Position numbers and translations under genes: made by a program
Shown here: in pieces, positions 52,191 to 59,958 of the stretch
How the letters are laid out: each line of letters starts with the position of its first letter
How positions within the stretch are numbered: the first letter of the stretch is position 1
Notes under the pieces: model-generated
What the model was told of the DNA's origin: nothing
Database searches by the model: none
The model's input: the letters and a program-made list of their open reading frames with translations, nothing else
From: Opitutaceae bacterium UBA2377
GTDB lineage: Bacteria > Verrucomicrobiota > Verrucomicrobiia > Opitutales > Opitutaceae
Reading direction: 5' to 3'
Length of the DNA: 64,000 nt
NCBI GenBank assembly: GCA_002344205.1
Contig: DDSZ01000038.1
Coordinates: forward strand, 1-64,000

Positions 52191-53496
52191 ATGCCCGCAC
52201 CAGCGTGACCACGCACTCGAGGTGACGGGTCTGTGGAAAAAGATCGAAGGGCTGCACGGCCGTGACCGTGTAGCCGGCGGCGAGAAACTCCTTCATGTCG
52301 CGTATCTGGGTGGCGGGGTCGCACGACACATAGACCACGGTGCGCGGACCGTAGGCAAACAGCTGCCCGAGGAAGGAGGCGTCGCAGCCCTTGCGCGGCG
52401 GGTCGATGATGACGGCGGTGTCGGCCGCGACGAAGGCCGGATCAAGCCCGGCGAAGATGGACGCGGCGTCCCCGGCGGAGAAGGTCGCGTTGGCGATGCC
52501 GTTGGCGGCGGCGTTTTCGCGGGCAAAACGGATGGAGGATTCGCTGAGCTCGATGCCAGCCACGCGCTCGAAGGCCGGCGCGCAGCCCAGCGCGAACAGC
52601 CCGCTGCCACAGTAGGCGTCCACGAGAAACCGCGTGCCGCTCGCGGCGGCCTGTTCGCGCACGTAGCCGGTGAAGGCCGGCAGGATGAAGGGGTTGTTCT
52701 GGAAAAAATCCCGCGCGAGAAAGCGCAGTCTCAATTCGCCGACGGTCTCCGTGATCACCGCATCAAAATCGGTCGTCACTTCGCCGTTGGCTTCGCGGAG
52801 CAGCAGCGTGGCGCCGCGCTTGTAGGCTTCGCGTTGCCCGAACACGCGCGCCCGGGCGGCGATGAGACGGTCATTGATGGCCTCCGTCGCGATCGGGCAA
52901 TGCGGCACATCCACAATGTCAAATCGTGTGCCCTGACGGAGAAATCCGATCGGCATGCTGCCGTCGGCCTTCGGCGGATTGAAGTGCGGCGTGATCTTTG
53001 AGCGGTAGCCGAATTCCCGCGGGGACGGCACCGTGGGCGCCACCGGGAAGCTGAGGCCGGCCATGTGCTGCAGGAGCTCCTCCACCTGCCGCCGCTTCCA
53101 CGCCAGCTGCTCCGCATAGGCAAGGTGCTGGTATTGGCAGCCGCCGCAGCGGCCAAAGAGTTCGCAGCGCGGCGTGATCCGGTGCGGTGAGGGGTTGAGG
53201 ACCTCGACCAGGTCTGCCTCGGAGAAATTCCTGTGGTTCCGGAAGACCCGGGCGCGCACCTTCTCTCCGGGCAGCGCAAAGGGGACCATGACGACCCAGC
53301 CGGAGGAATTTTCGATTTTCGATTCCCGATTTTCGATTGGTTTTGAAGCTTGGGACAGTTCGCGGTCCTCGATTTTCTGCCCCTCGGGCAGCGACACGCG
53401 CCCGAGCCCAACGCCGAGATTGGTGAGCGTGGCAATCTCCAGCTCGATCTCGGCGTGATACGGAAAAGGGCGGTCGTTGAATTTCTTTTTGGCCAC
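52189..53496 (-). CDS. rlmD: 23S rRNA (uracil-5-)-methyltransferase, RlmD/RumA family
   Basis: A 435-residue SAM-dependent methyltransferase making 5-methyluridine in rRNA (or tRNA). An N-terminal TRAM domain is followed by the FeS-cluster cysteines FGRCGGCQYQHLAY and FLARDFFQNNPF. The SAM site VDAYCGSGLFALG, the motif VIIDPPRKGC and the catalytic Cys in VYVSCDPATQIRD complete it. The TRAM domain carries an insertion of about 28 residues (with KPIENRESKIENS), encoded by a 7-bp tandem repeat. The GTG start lies inside a dispersed inverted repeat. RlmD versus RlmC/TrmA cannot be settled by eye. Confidence 0.9.
   Translation of the reverse strand: MAKKKFNDRPFPYHAEIELEIATLTNLGVGLGRVSLPEGQKIEDRELSQASKPIENRESKIENSSGWVVMVPFALPGEKVRARVFRNHRNFSEADLVEVLNPSPHRITPRCELFGRCGGCQYQHLAYAEQLAWKRRQVEELLQHMAGLSFPVAPTVPSPREFGYRSKITPHFNPPKADGSMPIGFLRQGTRFDIVDVPHCPIATEAINDRLIAARARVFGQREAYKRGATLLLREANGEVTTDFDAVITETVGELRLRFLARDFFQNNPFILPAFTGYVREQAAASGTRFLVDAYCGSGLFALGCAPAFERVAGIELSESSIRFARENAAANGIANATFSAGDAASIFAGLDPAFVAADTAVIIDPPRKGCDASFLGQLFAYGPRTVVYVSCDPATQIRDMKEFLAAGYTVTAVQPFDLFPQTRHLECVVTLVRA
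53309..53336 (+). repeat. Four tandem 7-bp units inside rlmD
   Basis: TTTTCGA, TTTTCGA, TTCCCGA, TTTTCGA in a row, within the TRAM-domain coding region. Gain or loss of one unit would shift the reading frame; loss of three would keep it. Confidence 0.8.
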
Positions 53497-53571
53497 GGAG
53501 ACACCAAGGACACAGAGGTTTTAGGGATTTGCCTAGTCAGAACTCTCCGTGCTCTCTGTGTCTCCGTGGCC
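53491..53571. repeat. Inverted repeat of the CCACGGAGACAC type between rlmD and the SpoU gene
   Basis: Perfect 14-base arms GGCCACGGAGACAC and GTGTCTCCGTGGCC lie 53 bases apart, with inner ACACAGAG/CTCTGTGT-like pairing. Such repeats are dispersed in many bacterial genomes. The whole divergent gap of the two genes is made of it, and the rlmD start codon is in the left arm. Confidence 0.8.
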
Positions 53572-53582
53572 CAATCCATTCC

Positions 53583-54398
53583 GTGACGCCTGAAAAAATC
53601 ACCAGTCTCCAGAATCCGCGTATAAAGCAGCTCGTGAAGCTGCGTGACCGGCGGCCGCGCGACGAGGCGGGCGTCTTCCTGATCGAAGGCTACCGCGAAA
53701 TCCGGCGTGCGCTCGAAAAGGGCATCCGGCCCGGGGAATTCTATTTCAGCCCCGACTGGTTTCTCGGCGAAAACGAGCCCGCGCTGATCGCGCAGGCCGG
53801 GGCGGCCGGCGCGCAACTCTTCGAACTTTCCAAGGAGGCCTTCGCCAAGGTTGCCTACCGCGAACGGCCCGACGGCTTGCTGGCTGTGGCGCCGCAGTGG
53901 AAACGTGAACTGACTGCCCTCGACCTGCCGGCCGCTCCCTTTCTCCTGGTGGTGGAATCCATCGAGAAACCCGGCAACCTGGGCACCATCCTCCGCAGCG
54001 CCGATGCCGCGGGCTGCCATGCCGTGATCGTGTGCGACCCGGTGACGGACATCTTCAATCCCAACGTCGTGCGGGCCTCGACCGGCGTGCTGTTCTCCGT
54101 GCCCGTGGTCGTGAGCGACAGCCCTGCGGTCCACGCGTGGCTGAAGCAAAAAGGCATCCGCACCGCCGCCACGACTCCGCACACCCCGAATCTCTACACT
54201 CGGACCGACCTGCGCGTCCCGCTCGCCGTCATCATGGGCAGCGAACAATACGGCCTGAGCGATTTTTGGATGAAAAGCGCCGACGTGCTCGTCCGCATTC
54301 CCATGGCCGGCCAAGCCGACTCCCTCAATGTCGCGATGGCGACGATCATCACGCTCTTCGAAGCCGTCAGGCAGCGCACTTCTAGCACTATCACCTAG
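53583..54398 (+). CDS. RNA 2'-O-methyltransferase, TrmH/SpoU family
   Basis: A 271-residue methyltransferase of the SPOUT class acting on tRNA or rRNA. The N-terminal substrate-binding part reads ITSLQNPRIKQLVKLRDRRP and FLIEGYREIRRAL. The knotted SAM domain has LLVVESIEKPGNLGTILRSA, FNPNVVRASTGVLFSVPV, VIMGSEQYGLSDFW and IPMAGQADSLNVAMAT, i.e. all three SpoU motifs. The GTG start gives VTPEKITSLQNP. A longer form would be encoded by the repeat upstream. It overlaps the convergent oleD gene by 8 bp at the stop codons. Confidence 0.92.
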   Translation: MTPEKITSLQNPRIKQLVKLRDRRPRDEAGVFLIEGYREIRRALEKGIRPGEFYFSPDWFLGENEPALIAQAGAAGAQLFELSKEAFAKVAYRERPDGLLAVAPQWKRELTALDLPAAPFLLVVESIEKPGNLGTILRSADAAGCHAVIVCDPVTDIFNPNVVRASTGVLFSVPVVVSDSPAVHAWLKQKGIRTAATTPHTPNLYTRTDLRVPLAVIMGSEQYGLSDFWMKSADVLVRIPMAGQADSLNVAMATIITLFEAVRQRTSSTIT

Positions 54399-55413
54399 CA
54401 GGACGGGCTTTTAGGTGCGCGACCAGTTCGGAAGTGCCGGCGGCCATTGTGATGCGTGGGGTGTAACCGAGTTCGCGCTTGGCGGCGGCGATATCGAACC
54501 AATGGTCCTTCGCCAACTCGGCGGCGATGAAGCGGGTCATCGGCGGCTCGCCCTTCAGCGGCAGGACACGCCAGAGCGTTTCGCAAACGGCCCCGAGGGT
54601 TGAGGTGGTGCGGAGCGAAACGGCCTTGGTGACCGGCGGTTCGCCCAACGCAGTGAGCAGGCCGTTGATCCAGTCCCAGAGCACCACGGGTTCGTCGTTA
54701 GTGATGAAGTAGGCCCGACCCGTGGCGGGCGGAGGTTTGGGGCCGGCCGCTGACGGCTGATCGCTGATCGCCTTTTCCGCCAGCAGGTGGGCGTCCACGG
54801 CATTTTCGACGTGGACCATGTCCACGCGGTTGCGGCTGGAGCCGACGATGCGCAGGCGGCCGGCGCGGGCGCGGGCCAGCACGCGCGGAACGAGATGCGG
54901 ATCGCCGATGCCCCAGATGAGATGCGGGCGCAGCGCGACGGTGCGAAGCGCCGGCGAGTTGGCGGCGAGCACCTCGCGCTCGGCGATGGCCTTGGTGAGC
55001 GGATAGGGACTCGGGCAGTTCGTCGTGAGCGGCAGCGATTCGTCGGCCCCAGCGAGGTCGCGGCCGTTGTAAACGACGCTCGGGGTGCTGGTGTAAACAA
55101 GGTGCGGCACGCCGTGCCGGCGGCAGCCGGCGAGAATGGCGCGCGTGCCGAGGACGTTGGTGCGGTAAAAATCCTCATACCGGCCCCAGACGCCGACGCG
55201 TGCGGCGGTGTGGAAGACCGTGGTCATGTCGGCGCAGGCGGCCTCGACCGCGGCGGCATCGTCGAGCGAGGCGCGGATGAAGCGCACGCCGCGCTGCTCC
55301 AGGTCGGGCGCGGCGCGGCGGGCCAGCACGGTGACGGAGCGGCCCTGTGAGAGCAGGCGCTCGACGAGCCGCCGTCCCAGAAAACCCGTGCCGCCGGTGA
55401 CGAGCGTGCTCAT
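54391..55413 (-). CDS. oleD: NAD-dependent epimerase/dehydratase, OleD-like (3-beta-HSD type)
   Basis: A 340-residue short-chain dehydrogenase of the extended 3-beta-hydroxysteroid type. It begins MSTLVTGGTGFLGRRLVERL (NAD site), with the catalytic YPLTKAIAE (Tyr-x-x-x-Lys), VYTSTPSVVYNG and DMVHVENAVDAHLLA. OleD reduces the 2-alkyl-3-ketoacid to a hydroxyacid in long-chain olefin synthesis. The assignment rests on the close link (ATGA overlap) to an OleC-like gene. An inserted stretch (SDQPSAAGPKPPPATG) lies before FITNDEPV. Confidence 0.83.
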   Translation of the reverse strand: MSTLVTGGTGFLGRRLVERLLSQGRSVTVLARRAAPDLEQRGVRFIRASLDDAAAVEAACADMTTVFHTAARVGVWGRYEDFYRTNVLGTRAILAGCRRHGVPHLVYTSTPSVVYNGRDLAGADESLPLTTNCPSPYPLTKAIAEREVLAANSPALRTVALRPHLIWGIGDPHLVPRVLARARAGRLRIVGSSRNRVDMVHVENAVDAHLLAEKAISDQPSAAGPKPPPATGRAYFITNDEPVVLWDWINGLLTALGEPPVTKAVSLRTTSTLGAVCETLWRVLPLKGEPPMTRFIAAELAKDHWFDIAAAKRELGYTPRITMAAGTSELVAHLKARPAR

Positions 55414-57035
55414 CGCTTGGGGTCGCTTTCGTAGCCCCTGGCCGTGGCCGCCCAAGCGGCGAGGGCGAGGCGGTGGATTTTCGCGTTGTGCCGCACATCC
55501 ACGGGCAGTTGCGGCCGGAAGTAGAAAACCTTGATGGTTGCGGTATGCGGATGGGTCAGCGCGAGCTGGCGCAGTTCGCGGGCCAGGGTCCGCGCCTCGC
55601 GGGAATCCTGCACGGCGGTTTCGACGACCAACGCGGGTTGGCTCACGGCGCCCGCGCCCAAACCGATGAGCGCGCAACGCTGGGCCCGGGGGTGGACGCG
55701 AAAGACCTGCTCGCAGGGCTCGGTGAAAAGCCGGCCGTTGGCTGTGACCACGCTCTCCACCTTGCGGCCGCAGAACCACAGCCGGCCCATGTCGTCGAGC
55801 CAGCCGCAATCCCCCATGCGGTGCCACAACCGGTCACCATCCGAGATCTTGGCAGCGGCGGTGGCCTCGGGCATGGCGTCATAGGCCTTGGTCACGACCG
55901 GGCCGCTGACGATGATTTCGCCGACTTCACCCGGCGGCGTTTCGATGAGCTCCCCTTTGGGCGCATCCAACCGGATGACACGGACCGTCATGCCAGGCAG
56001 CGGCCGCCCGACGCAGGCGCCGCGGACCGAGGCGGGATCGATCTCATCGGCGCAGACGGAGCTGACCGGCAGCGCCTCCGTCGCCCCGTAGGGACTGTGC
56101 AGCGTCCCCTGCGGCAGCCAGCGGTCGGGCCGCTCCCAGAGCGTGGCCGGCACCGGCGCGCCGGCGCAAAGCACGCGGCGAAGCGTGGACAGCGTGGCGC
56201 CGGTTGCGAGGCAGTGCTCCTGGATTTTCCGCCAGAGCGTGGGGGAGCCGAAGGAGTTGGTGACGTTTTCCTGCCGGATGGCCTGGACGATCTTCGCCGG
56301 GTCCACGGCGGCCGGCCGGCGCGGGTCGATTTCCGGCACGATGGTCGTCATGCCGAGGGCGGGATTGAACAGCGCGAAGATGGGCAACATCGGCAGGTCC
56401 ACCTCGCCGGGCTGGATGCCGTAGTGCTCGCGGATGAGCCGCACCTGCGCCTCGAACATGCCGTGCTCGTAGCACACGCCCTTGGGCGCGCCGGTGGAGC
56501 CGCTGGTGAACAGGATGGCCGCCAGTTCGTCCGCCGCCACTTCCGCGACGGGAAAGCAACCTGCTGGGTTGCTCTGGCGGGCGGTGAGCGAAGCGCTGGC
56601 GGTGACGCGGACCTGCACGCTCCGGAACATGGGCCGGAAAATCCGGCCGATCAGCTGCGCCAGCGGAATCCCTACCAGTGCGCGGGGCCGTGAGCGCCGC
56701 ACGCAGGCGAGAAAACTTTTCAGGCCCATGCCGGGATCGATCACGATGGGCACGGCGCCGAGCTTGAAGAGGGCGAAGACCGCGGCGATGAGCGGCAGGC
56801 CCTGCTTCACCATGACGAGCGTGCGGTCGCCACGCCGCAGGCCGGCGGCGGCCAGCCGGGCGCACCACGCGTTCACCTCGGCGTCGAGTTCGCGGAAGGT
56901 AAGCGCAAGATAGTCGATGTCGCCGGCAACCGTGCGGCCACGCGGGATTTTGAGCGCCGGTCGGTCGGGCTGGCGGGCCGCCATGAGCGGCAGGTGGCGC
57001 GCGATGTTGGCGGACTCGGGCATCGGCGGAGCCAC
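55410..57035 (-). CDS. oleC: OleC-like AMP-dependent synthetase (beta-lactone synthetase)
   Basis: A 541-residue acyl-adenylate-forming enzyme. Motifs are ILFTSGSTGAPKGVCYEHGM (ATP loop), SPYGATEALPVSS, HRMGDCGWLDDMGRLWFCGR and the hinge region, ending with the C-terminal HNAKIHRLALA-like loop. The N-terminal NIARHLPLMAARQPDRPALK and the pairing with an OleD-like dehydrogenase point to OleC, which makes a beta-lactone from a 2-alkyl-3-hydroxyacid. An ATG five codons in (MPESANIARHL) is an equally good start. oleA and oleB are not in the window. Confidence 0.83.
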   Translation of the reverse strand: MAPPMPESANIARHLPLMAARQPDRPALKIPRGRTVAGDIDYLALTFRELDAEVNAWCARLAAAGLRRGDRTLVMVKQGLPLIAAVFALFKLGAVPIVIDPGMGLKSFLACVRRSRPRALVGIPLAQLIGRIFRPMFRSVQVRVTASASLTARQSNPAGCFPVAEVAADELAAILFTSGSTGAPKGVCYEHGMFEAQVRLIREHYGIQPGEVDLPMLPIFALFNPALGMTTIVPEIDPRRPAAVDPAKIVQAIRQENVTNSFGSPTLWRKIQEHCLATGATLSTLRRVLCAGAPVPATLWERPDRWLPQGTLHSPYGATEALPVSSVCADEIDPASVRGACVGRPLPGMTVRVIRLDAPKGELIETPPGEVGEIIVSGPVVTKAYDAMPEATAAAKISDGDRLWHRMGDCGWLDDMGRLWFCGRKVESVVTANGRLFTEPCEQVFRVHPRAQRCALIGLGAGAVSQPALVVETAVQDSREARTLARELRQLALTHPHTATIKVFYFRPQLPVDVRHNAKIHRLALAAWAATARGYESDPKR

Positions 57036-57041
57036 GCTTGA

Positions 57042-58217
57042 TCAACCCTGCTTGAACGCCGGCAGGTGGCGCAACAGTTCGGCCTGCCAGGGCAGGAGAA
57101 TTTCATCCAACTGCTGCGGCCGGCGGGCGATCTGGGCGAGCTGCGCCCGGTTGGCGATGAGCGTGGGTTCGAGCGACAACTGCGCGGCGAGCTTGTCGCG
57201 GTCGGCCTTGATGCGGTCCTGCAGGGCGACCTCGGCCATGGTGAGCGGCGCGTGGTTGGGGTCGCGCCCGCGGCGGCGCGGCAGCGTCGAGGGGTCGCGC
57301 TCGAGTCCGGCGCGCACGGCGGCGGCGAGCGAGCCGATCAGGCGGGGGTGGCGCTTGCCGAGGTTGACCTTGGCGAGGATGGCCGCCTCCGCGTCACCGG
57401 CTTCGGCGGCCTCGGCGATGGCGGCGAGGAGCTTGTTGCCGCAGACCTTGAAGGGCGGCGTGTCGAGCCGCTCGGCCTGCGCCTGGCGCCAGTGCCACAC
57501 CGCGTGCAGCACCCCGAGGCCGCGGCCGCGCAGGCGTTCGCTGCCGCCGATGCGCCAGTCGTTTTCGTCGGGCGGGGCAAAGCCGGTGAGGCCGGACTCA
57601 ATCTGCGCCTCGCACTGCTGGCGCAGCCAGTCGAGGCGGTTGAGCTTCGCCAGCTCGCGGGTAAGGATGTCGCGCAGGGCCGGCAGGTGCCAGACATCGA
57701 GCGAGGCGTAATCGAGCATCTTTTGCGTGAGCGGGCGCTTCGACCAGTTGGCCTTCTGCGAGTCCTTGGAGAGCTTCACGGAAAAATGGTCCTCCAGCAG
57801 CGAAGCGAGCCCGACCCGCGGCCGGTTGAGCAGCTGGGCGGCCAGCATGGTGTCGAAGATACTCTTCGGGCGGAAGCGGCAGTAGTCGTGGAGCAGGCGC
57901 AGATCGAAATCGCTGCCGTGCATGACGAGGTGCTTGGACGCCAGCCGGCTCCAGAGGGCGTCGAGCTTCAGCCCGGCCTGGGCATCGACGAGGAACACTT
58001 CGCCGCGCACGAGGAACTGCAGCAGGCAGAGCCGGGTGCGGAAGTGATACATGTTGTCGGCCTCGGTATCGAGGGCCACCTCGTCCACGCGGTCGAGCGC
58101 CTCCAGCAGCGGGGTCAACTGGCCGGGTTGGTCGATCAGGAGGTAGGCGGGTGGGCGGGAACTCACTTTGACGCCGAGCAAACGGCGCAGACGCACAGGA
58201 AGGAAGCGGGAAATCAT
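57042..58217 (-). CDS. rnd: Ribonuclease D-like 3'-5' exonuclease
   Basis: A 391-residue exonuclease that trims the 3' ends of tRNAs and other small RNAs. The DEDDy catalytic residues appear in EVALDTEADNMYHF (Asp, Glu), LVMHGSDFDLRLLHDY (Asp) and QKMLDYASLDVWHL (Tyr, Asp), and SIFDTMLAAQLLNRPRVGLA lies between. One HRDC domain (DENDWRIGGSERLR... to KVCGNKLLA) and a helical C-terminus follow. The ATG MISRFLPVRL is chosen; longer frames overlap the HDAC-like gene. It is 6 bp upstream of oleC. Confidence 0.9.
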   Translation of the reverse strand: MISRFLPVRLRRLLGVKVSSRPPAYLLIDQPGQLTPLLEALDRVDEVALDTEADNMYHFRTRLCLLQFLVRGEVFLVDAQAGLKLDALWSRLASKHLVMHGSDFDLRLLHDYCRFRPKSIFDTMLAAQLLNRPRVGLASLLEDHFSVKLSKDSQKANWSKRPLTQKMLDYASLDVWHLPALRDILTRELAKLNRLDWLRQQCEAQIESGLTGFAPPDENDWRIGGSERLRGRGLGVLHAVWHWRQAQAERLDTPPFKVCGNKLLAAIAEAAEAGDAEAAILAKVNLGKRHPRLIGSLAAAVRAGLERDPSTLPRRRGRDPNHAPLTMAEVALQDRIKADRDKLAAQLSLEPTLIANRAQLAQIARRPQQLDEILLPWQAELLRHLPAFKQG

Positions 58218-58279
58218 CGGGCGGACGCGCTGGGCGCGGCCGGTCAGACGTTCATCATTCTGGCGGCGGCGTTCAACGT

Positions 58280-59143
58280 TCAAGTTGCATCCCCGGCCCA
58301 GGCCGTGAGGAAGGCGTCGATCAACTGTGGCAGATCGTCGCTGTAGCCGCCTTCCAGAATCGCGGCCGCGGGGGTGCCGGCCGCATGCAGCCAGCGGCCC
58401 AGGGTGGCAAAATCCTCCGCCTCCAGGGTCATTTGCGTGATGGGATCGCGGGCGTAGGCGTCGAAACCGGCGGAAACCAGCACCAGGTCGGGCTGGAAGT
58501 CGCAGACTGCCCGCCAGGAAGCCGCCAAATCCTCCAGGTGCCGGGCGCGGGGCGTGTGCGGGGCGACCGGCCAGTTGCGGCAGTTGTCGAACGAGGTCGT
58601 GCCGGTGCCCGGATAGCCGGGATATTGATGGACCGAGGTGAAGAGGAGGCCCGGCCGGTTGTGCAAGATGGCCTCGGTGCCGTTGCCATGATGGGCGTCG
58701 AAATCCCAAACCGCCACCCGGGCGGCGCCGCGTCTTTGGGCATCGAGGGCCGCGATGGCGATCTGGTTGAGGTAACAAAACCCCATCGCCTGATTGGCGG
58801 TGGCGTGGTGCCCGGGCGGACGCATGAGGCTGAAAGCTTTCTGGCCCGCCAAGGCCGCCGCGGCGGCATCACAGGCCGCACCAACCGCCCGCCGGGCATG
58901 ATCGCCGATGTCTGCGAAAAACGGCGTGTCTTCGTCGAAGTCACGGGGTTGGCCGAGACGCTTCAGGTGGGCGGGGGTGTGGGCCAGCGCGAGGGTGGAG
59001 TCGGCGGCCATCGTGGGAAGCTGCCAGCCCCAGGAAGGATGTGCGCCCCGCAAATGGTCGGCACTGCGGATAACGCGGGCGGGCTGCTCGGGACGCATGG
59101 ATGAACCGTATTCCGCGCACCGCGGGTCGTGCAGGATGAGCAT
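58280..59143 (-). CDS. Histone deacetylase superfamily protein
   Basis: A 287-residue zinc-dependent deacylase. The family motifs are MRPEQPARVIRS at the N-terminus, LMRPPGHHATANQAMGFCYL, VWDFDAHHGNGTEAILH (zinc ligands Asp and His), FTSVHQYPGYPGTG, LVLVSAGFDAYARDP (zinc ligand Asp) and ILEGGYSDD. Bacterial members act on acetylpolyamines, acetoin-type or other acyl substrates; the substrate here is unknown. The ATG MLILHDPRC is preferred because the upstream extension is encoded by a dispersed repeat. It heads the run HDAC, rnd, oleC, oleD. Confidence 0.88.
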   Translation of the reverse strand: MLILHDPRCAEYGSSMRPEQPARVIRSADHLRGAHPSWGWQLPTMAADSTLALAHTPAHLKRLGQPRDFDEDTPFFADIGDHARRAVGAACDAAAAALAGQKAFSLMRPPGHHATANQAMGFCYLNQIAIAALDAQRRGAARVAVWDFDAHHGNGTEAILHNRPGLLFTSVHQYPGYPGTGTTSFDNCRNWPVAPHTPRARHLEDLAASWRAVCDFQPDLVLVSAGFDAYARDPITQMTLEAEDFATLGRWLHAAGTPAAAILEGGYSDDLPQLIDAFLTAWAGDAT

Positions 59144-59150
59144 GGGAGGA

Positions 59151-59236
59151 TCGTTCTCGTTCTTCGTTATCTTAATCGTTCTCTTGGTTTCCATCAAAAC
59201 AGGAGAACGAGAATGATTGCGAGAACGAGAACGATT
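59151..59236. repeat. Inverted GAACGAGAACGA-type repeat
   Basis: TCGTTCTCGTTCTTCGTTAT... on the left faces GAGAACGAGAATGATTGCGA... on the right, between the HDAC-like and queC genes. The right arm (59203-59236) matches 63653-63686 at 30 of 34 bases. Confidence 0.8.
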
Positions 59237-59271
59237 TTGCGTGGGACGCCAATCCGGTCCAAGCTACGGTC

Positions 59272-59958
59272 ATGAAAGTCGTTGTGCTCTGCTCCGGAGG
59301 GATGGATTCCGTGACTGCGCTCCATTGGGCGCGGCGGGAGCATGACGTGACGGCGGTGCTGAGCTTCGACTACGGCGCCAAGCACAACCACCGTGAGATT
59401 CCGCTGGCCGCGGCCCAGGCCGCGGCGCTGGGGTTGAGCCACGAGACCATTGCGCTGGATTTTGTGAACCGGCTGTTTGCCTCCGACCTGCTGAAAAGCG
59501 GCGGCGAGATTCCTGAAGGGCACTATGCGGCGGAGAACATGAAGCAGACCGTCGTGCCCTTCCGGAACGCCATCATGCTCTCCGTCGCCTGCGGCTTTGC
59601 GGAGAGCGCCGGGGCGGAGGGGCTGGTCATTGCCGCGCATGGCGGCGACCACGCCATCTATCCGGATTGCCGGGAGGACTTCATGCAGGCGATGGGTGAG
59701 GCGATGCGGCTCGGCACCTACGCCGGGGTGAAATTGCTGCGGCCCTTCATCGCGCTCAGCAAGGCGCAGATCGCCACGGAAGGCGTGCGGCTGGGCGTGG
59801 ACTTCGCGCAAACCTGGTCGTGTTACAAAGGCGGCGAAATCCACTGCGGCAAGTGCGGCACCTGCGTGGAGCGCCGCGAGGCGTTCCTCCGAGCCGGTCT
59901 CACCGACCCCACCGTTTACGAGGCAACCCCACCATTGCCGGCCGGCCCGGTCTCATGA
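59272..59958 (+). CDS. queC: 7-cyano-7-deazaguanine synthase
   Basis: A 228-residue ATP-dependent enzyme that turns 7-carboxy-7-deazaguanine into preQ0 using ammonia, for queuosine in tRNA. The PP-loop is LCSGGMDSVTAL. FDYGAKHNHRE, VPFRNAIMLSVA and HGGDHAIYPDCREDF follow, and the zinc site is WSCYKGGEIHCGKCGTCVER. Its stop overlaps the ATG of the next gene (ATGA). The upstream gap is filled by a GAACGAGAACGA-type repeat. Confidence 0.95.
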   Translation: MKVVVLCSGGMDSVTALHWARREHDVTAVLSFDYGAKHNHREIPLAAAQAAALGLSHETIALDFVNRLFASDLLKSGGEIPEGHYAAENMKQTVVPFRNAIMLSVACGFAESAGAEGLVIAAHGGDHAIYPDCREDFMQAMGEAMRLGTYAGVKLLRPFIALSKAQIATEGVRLGVDFAQTWSCYKGGEIHCGKCGTCVERREAFLRAGLTDPTVYEATPPLPAGPVS

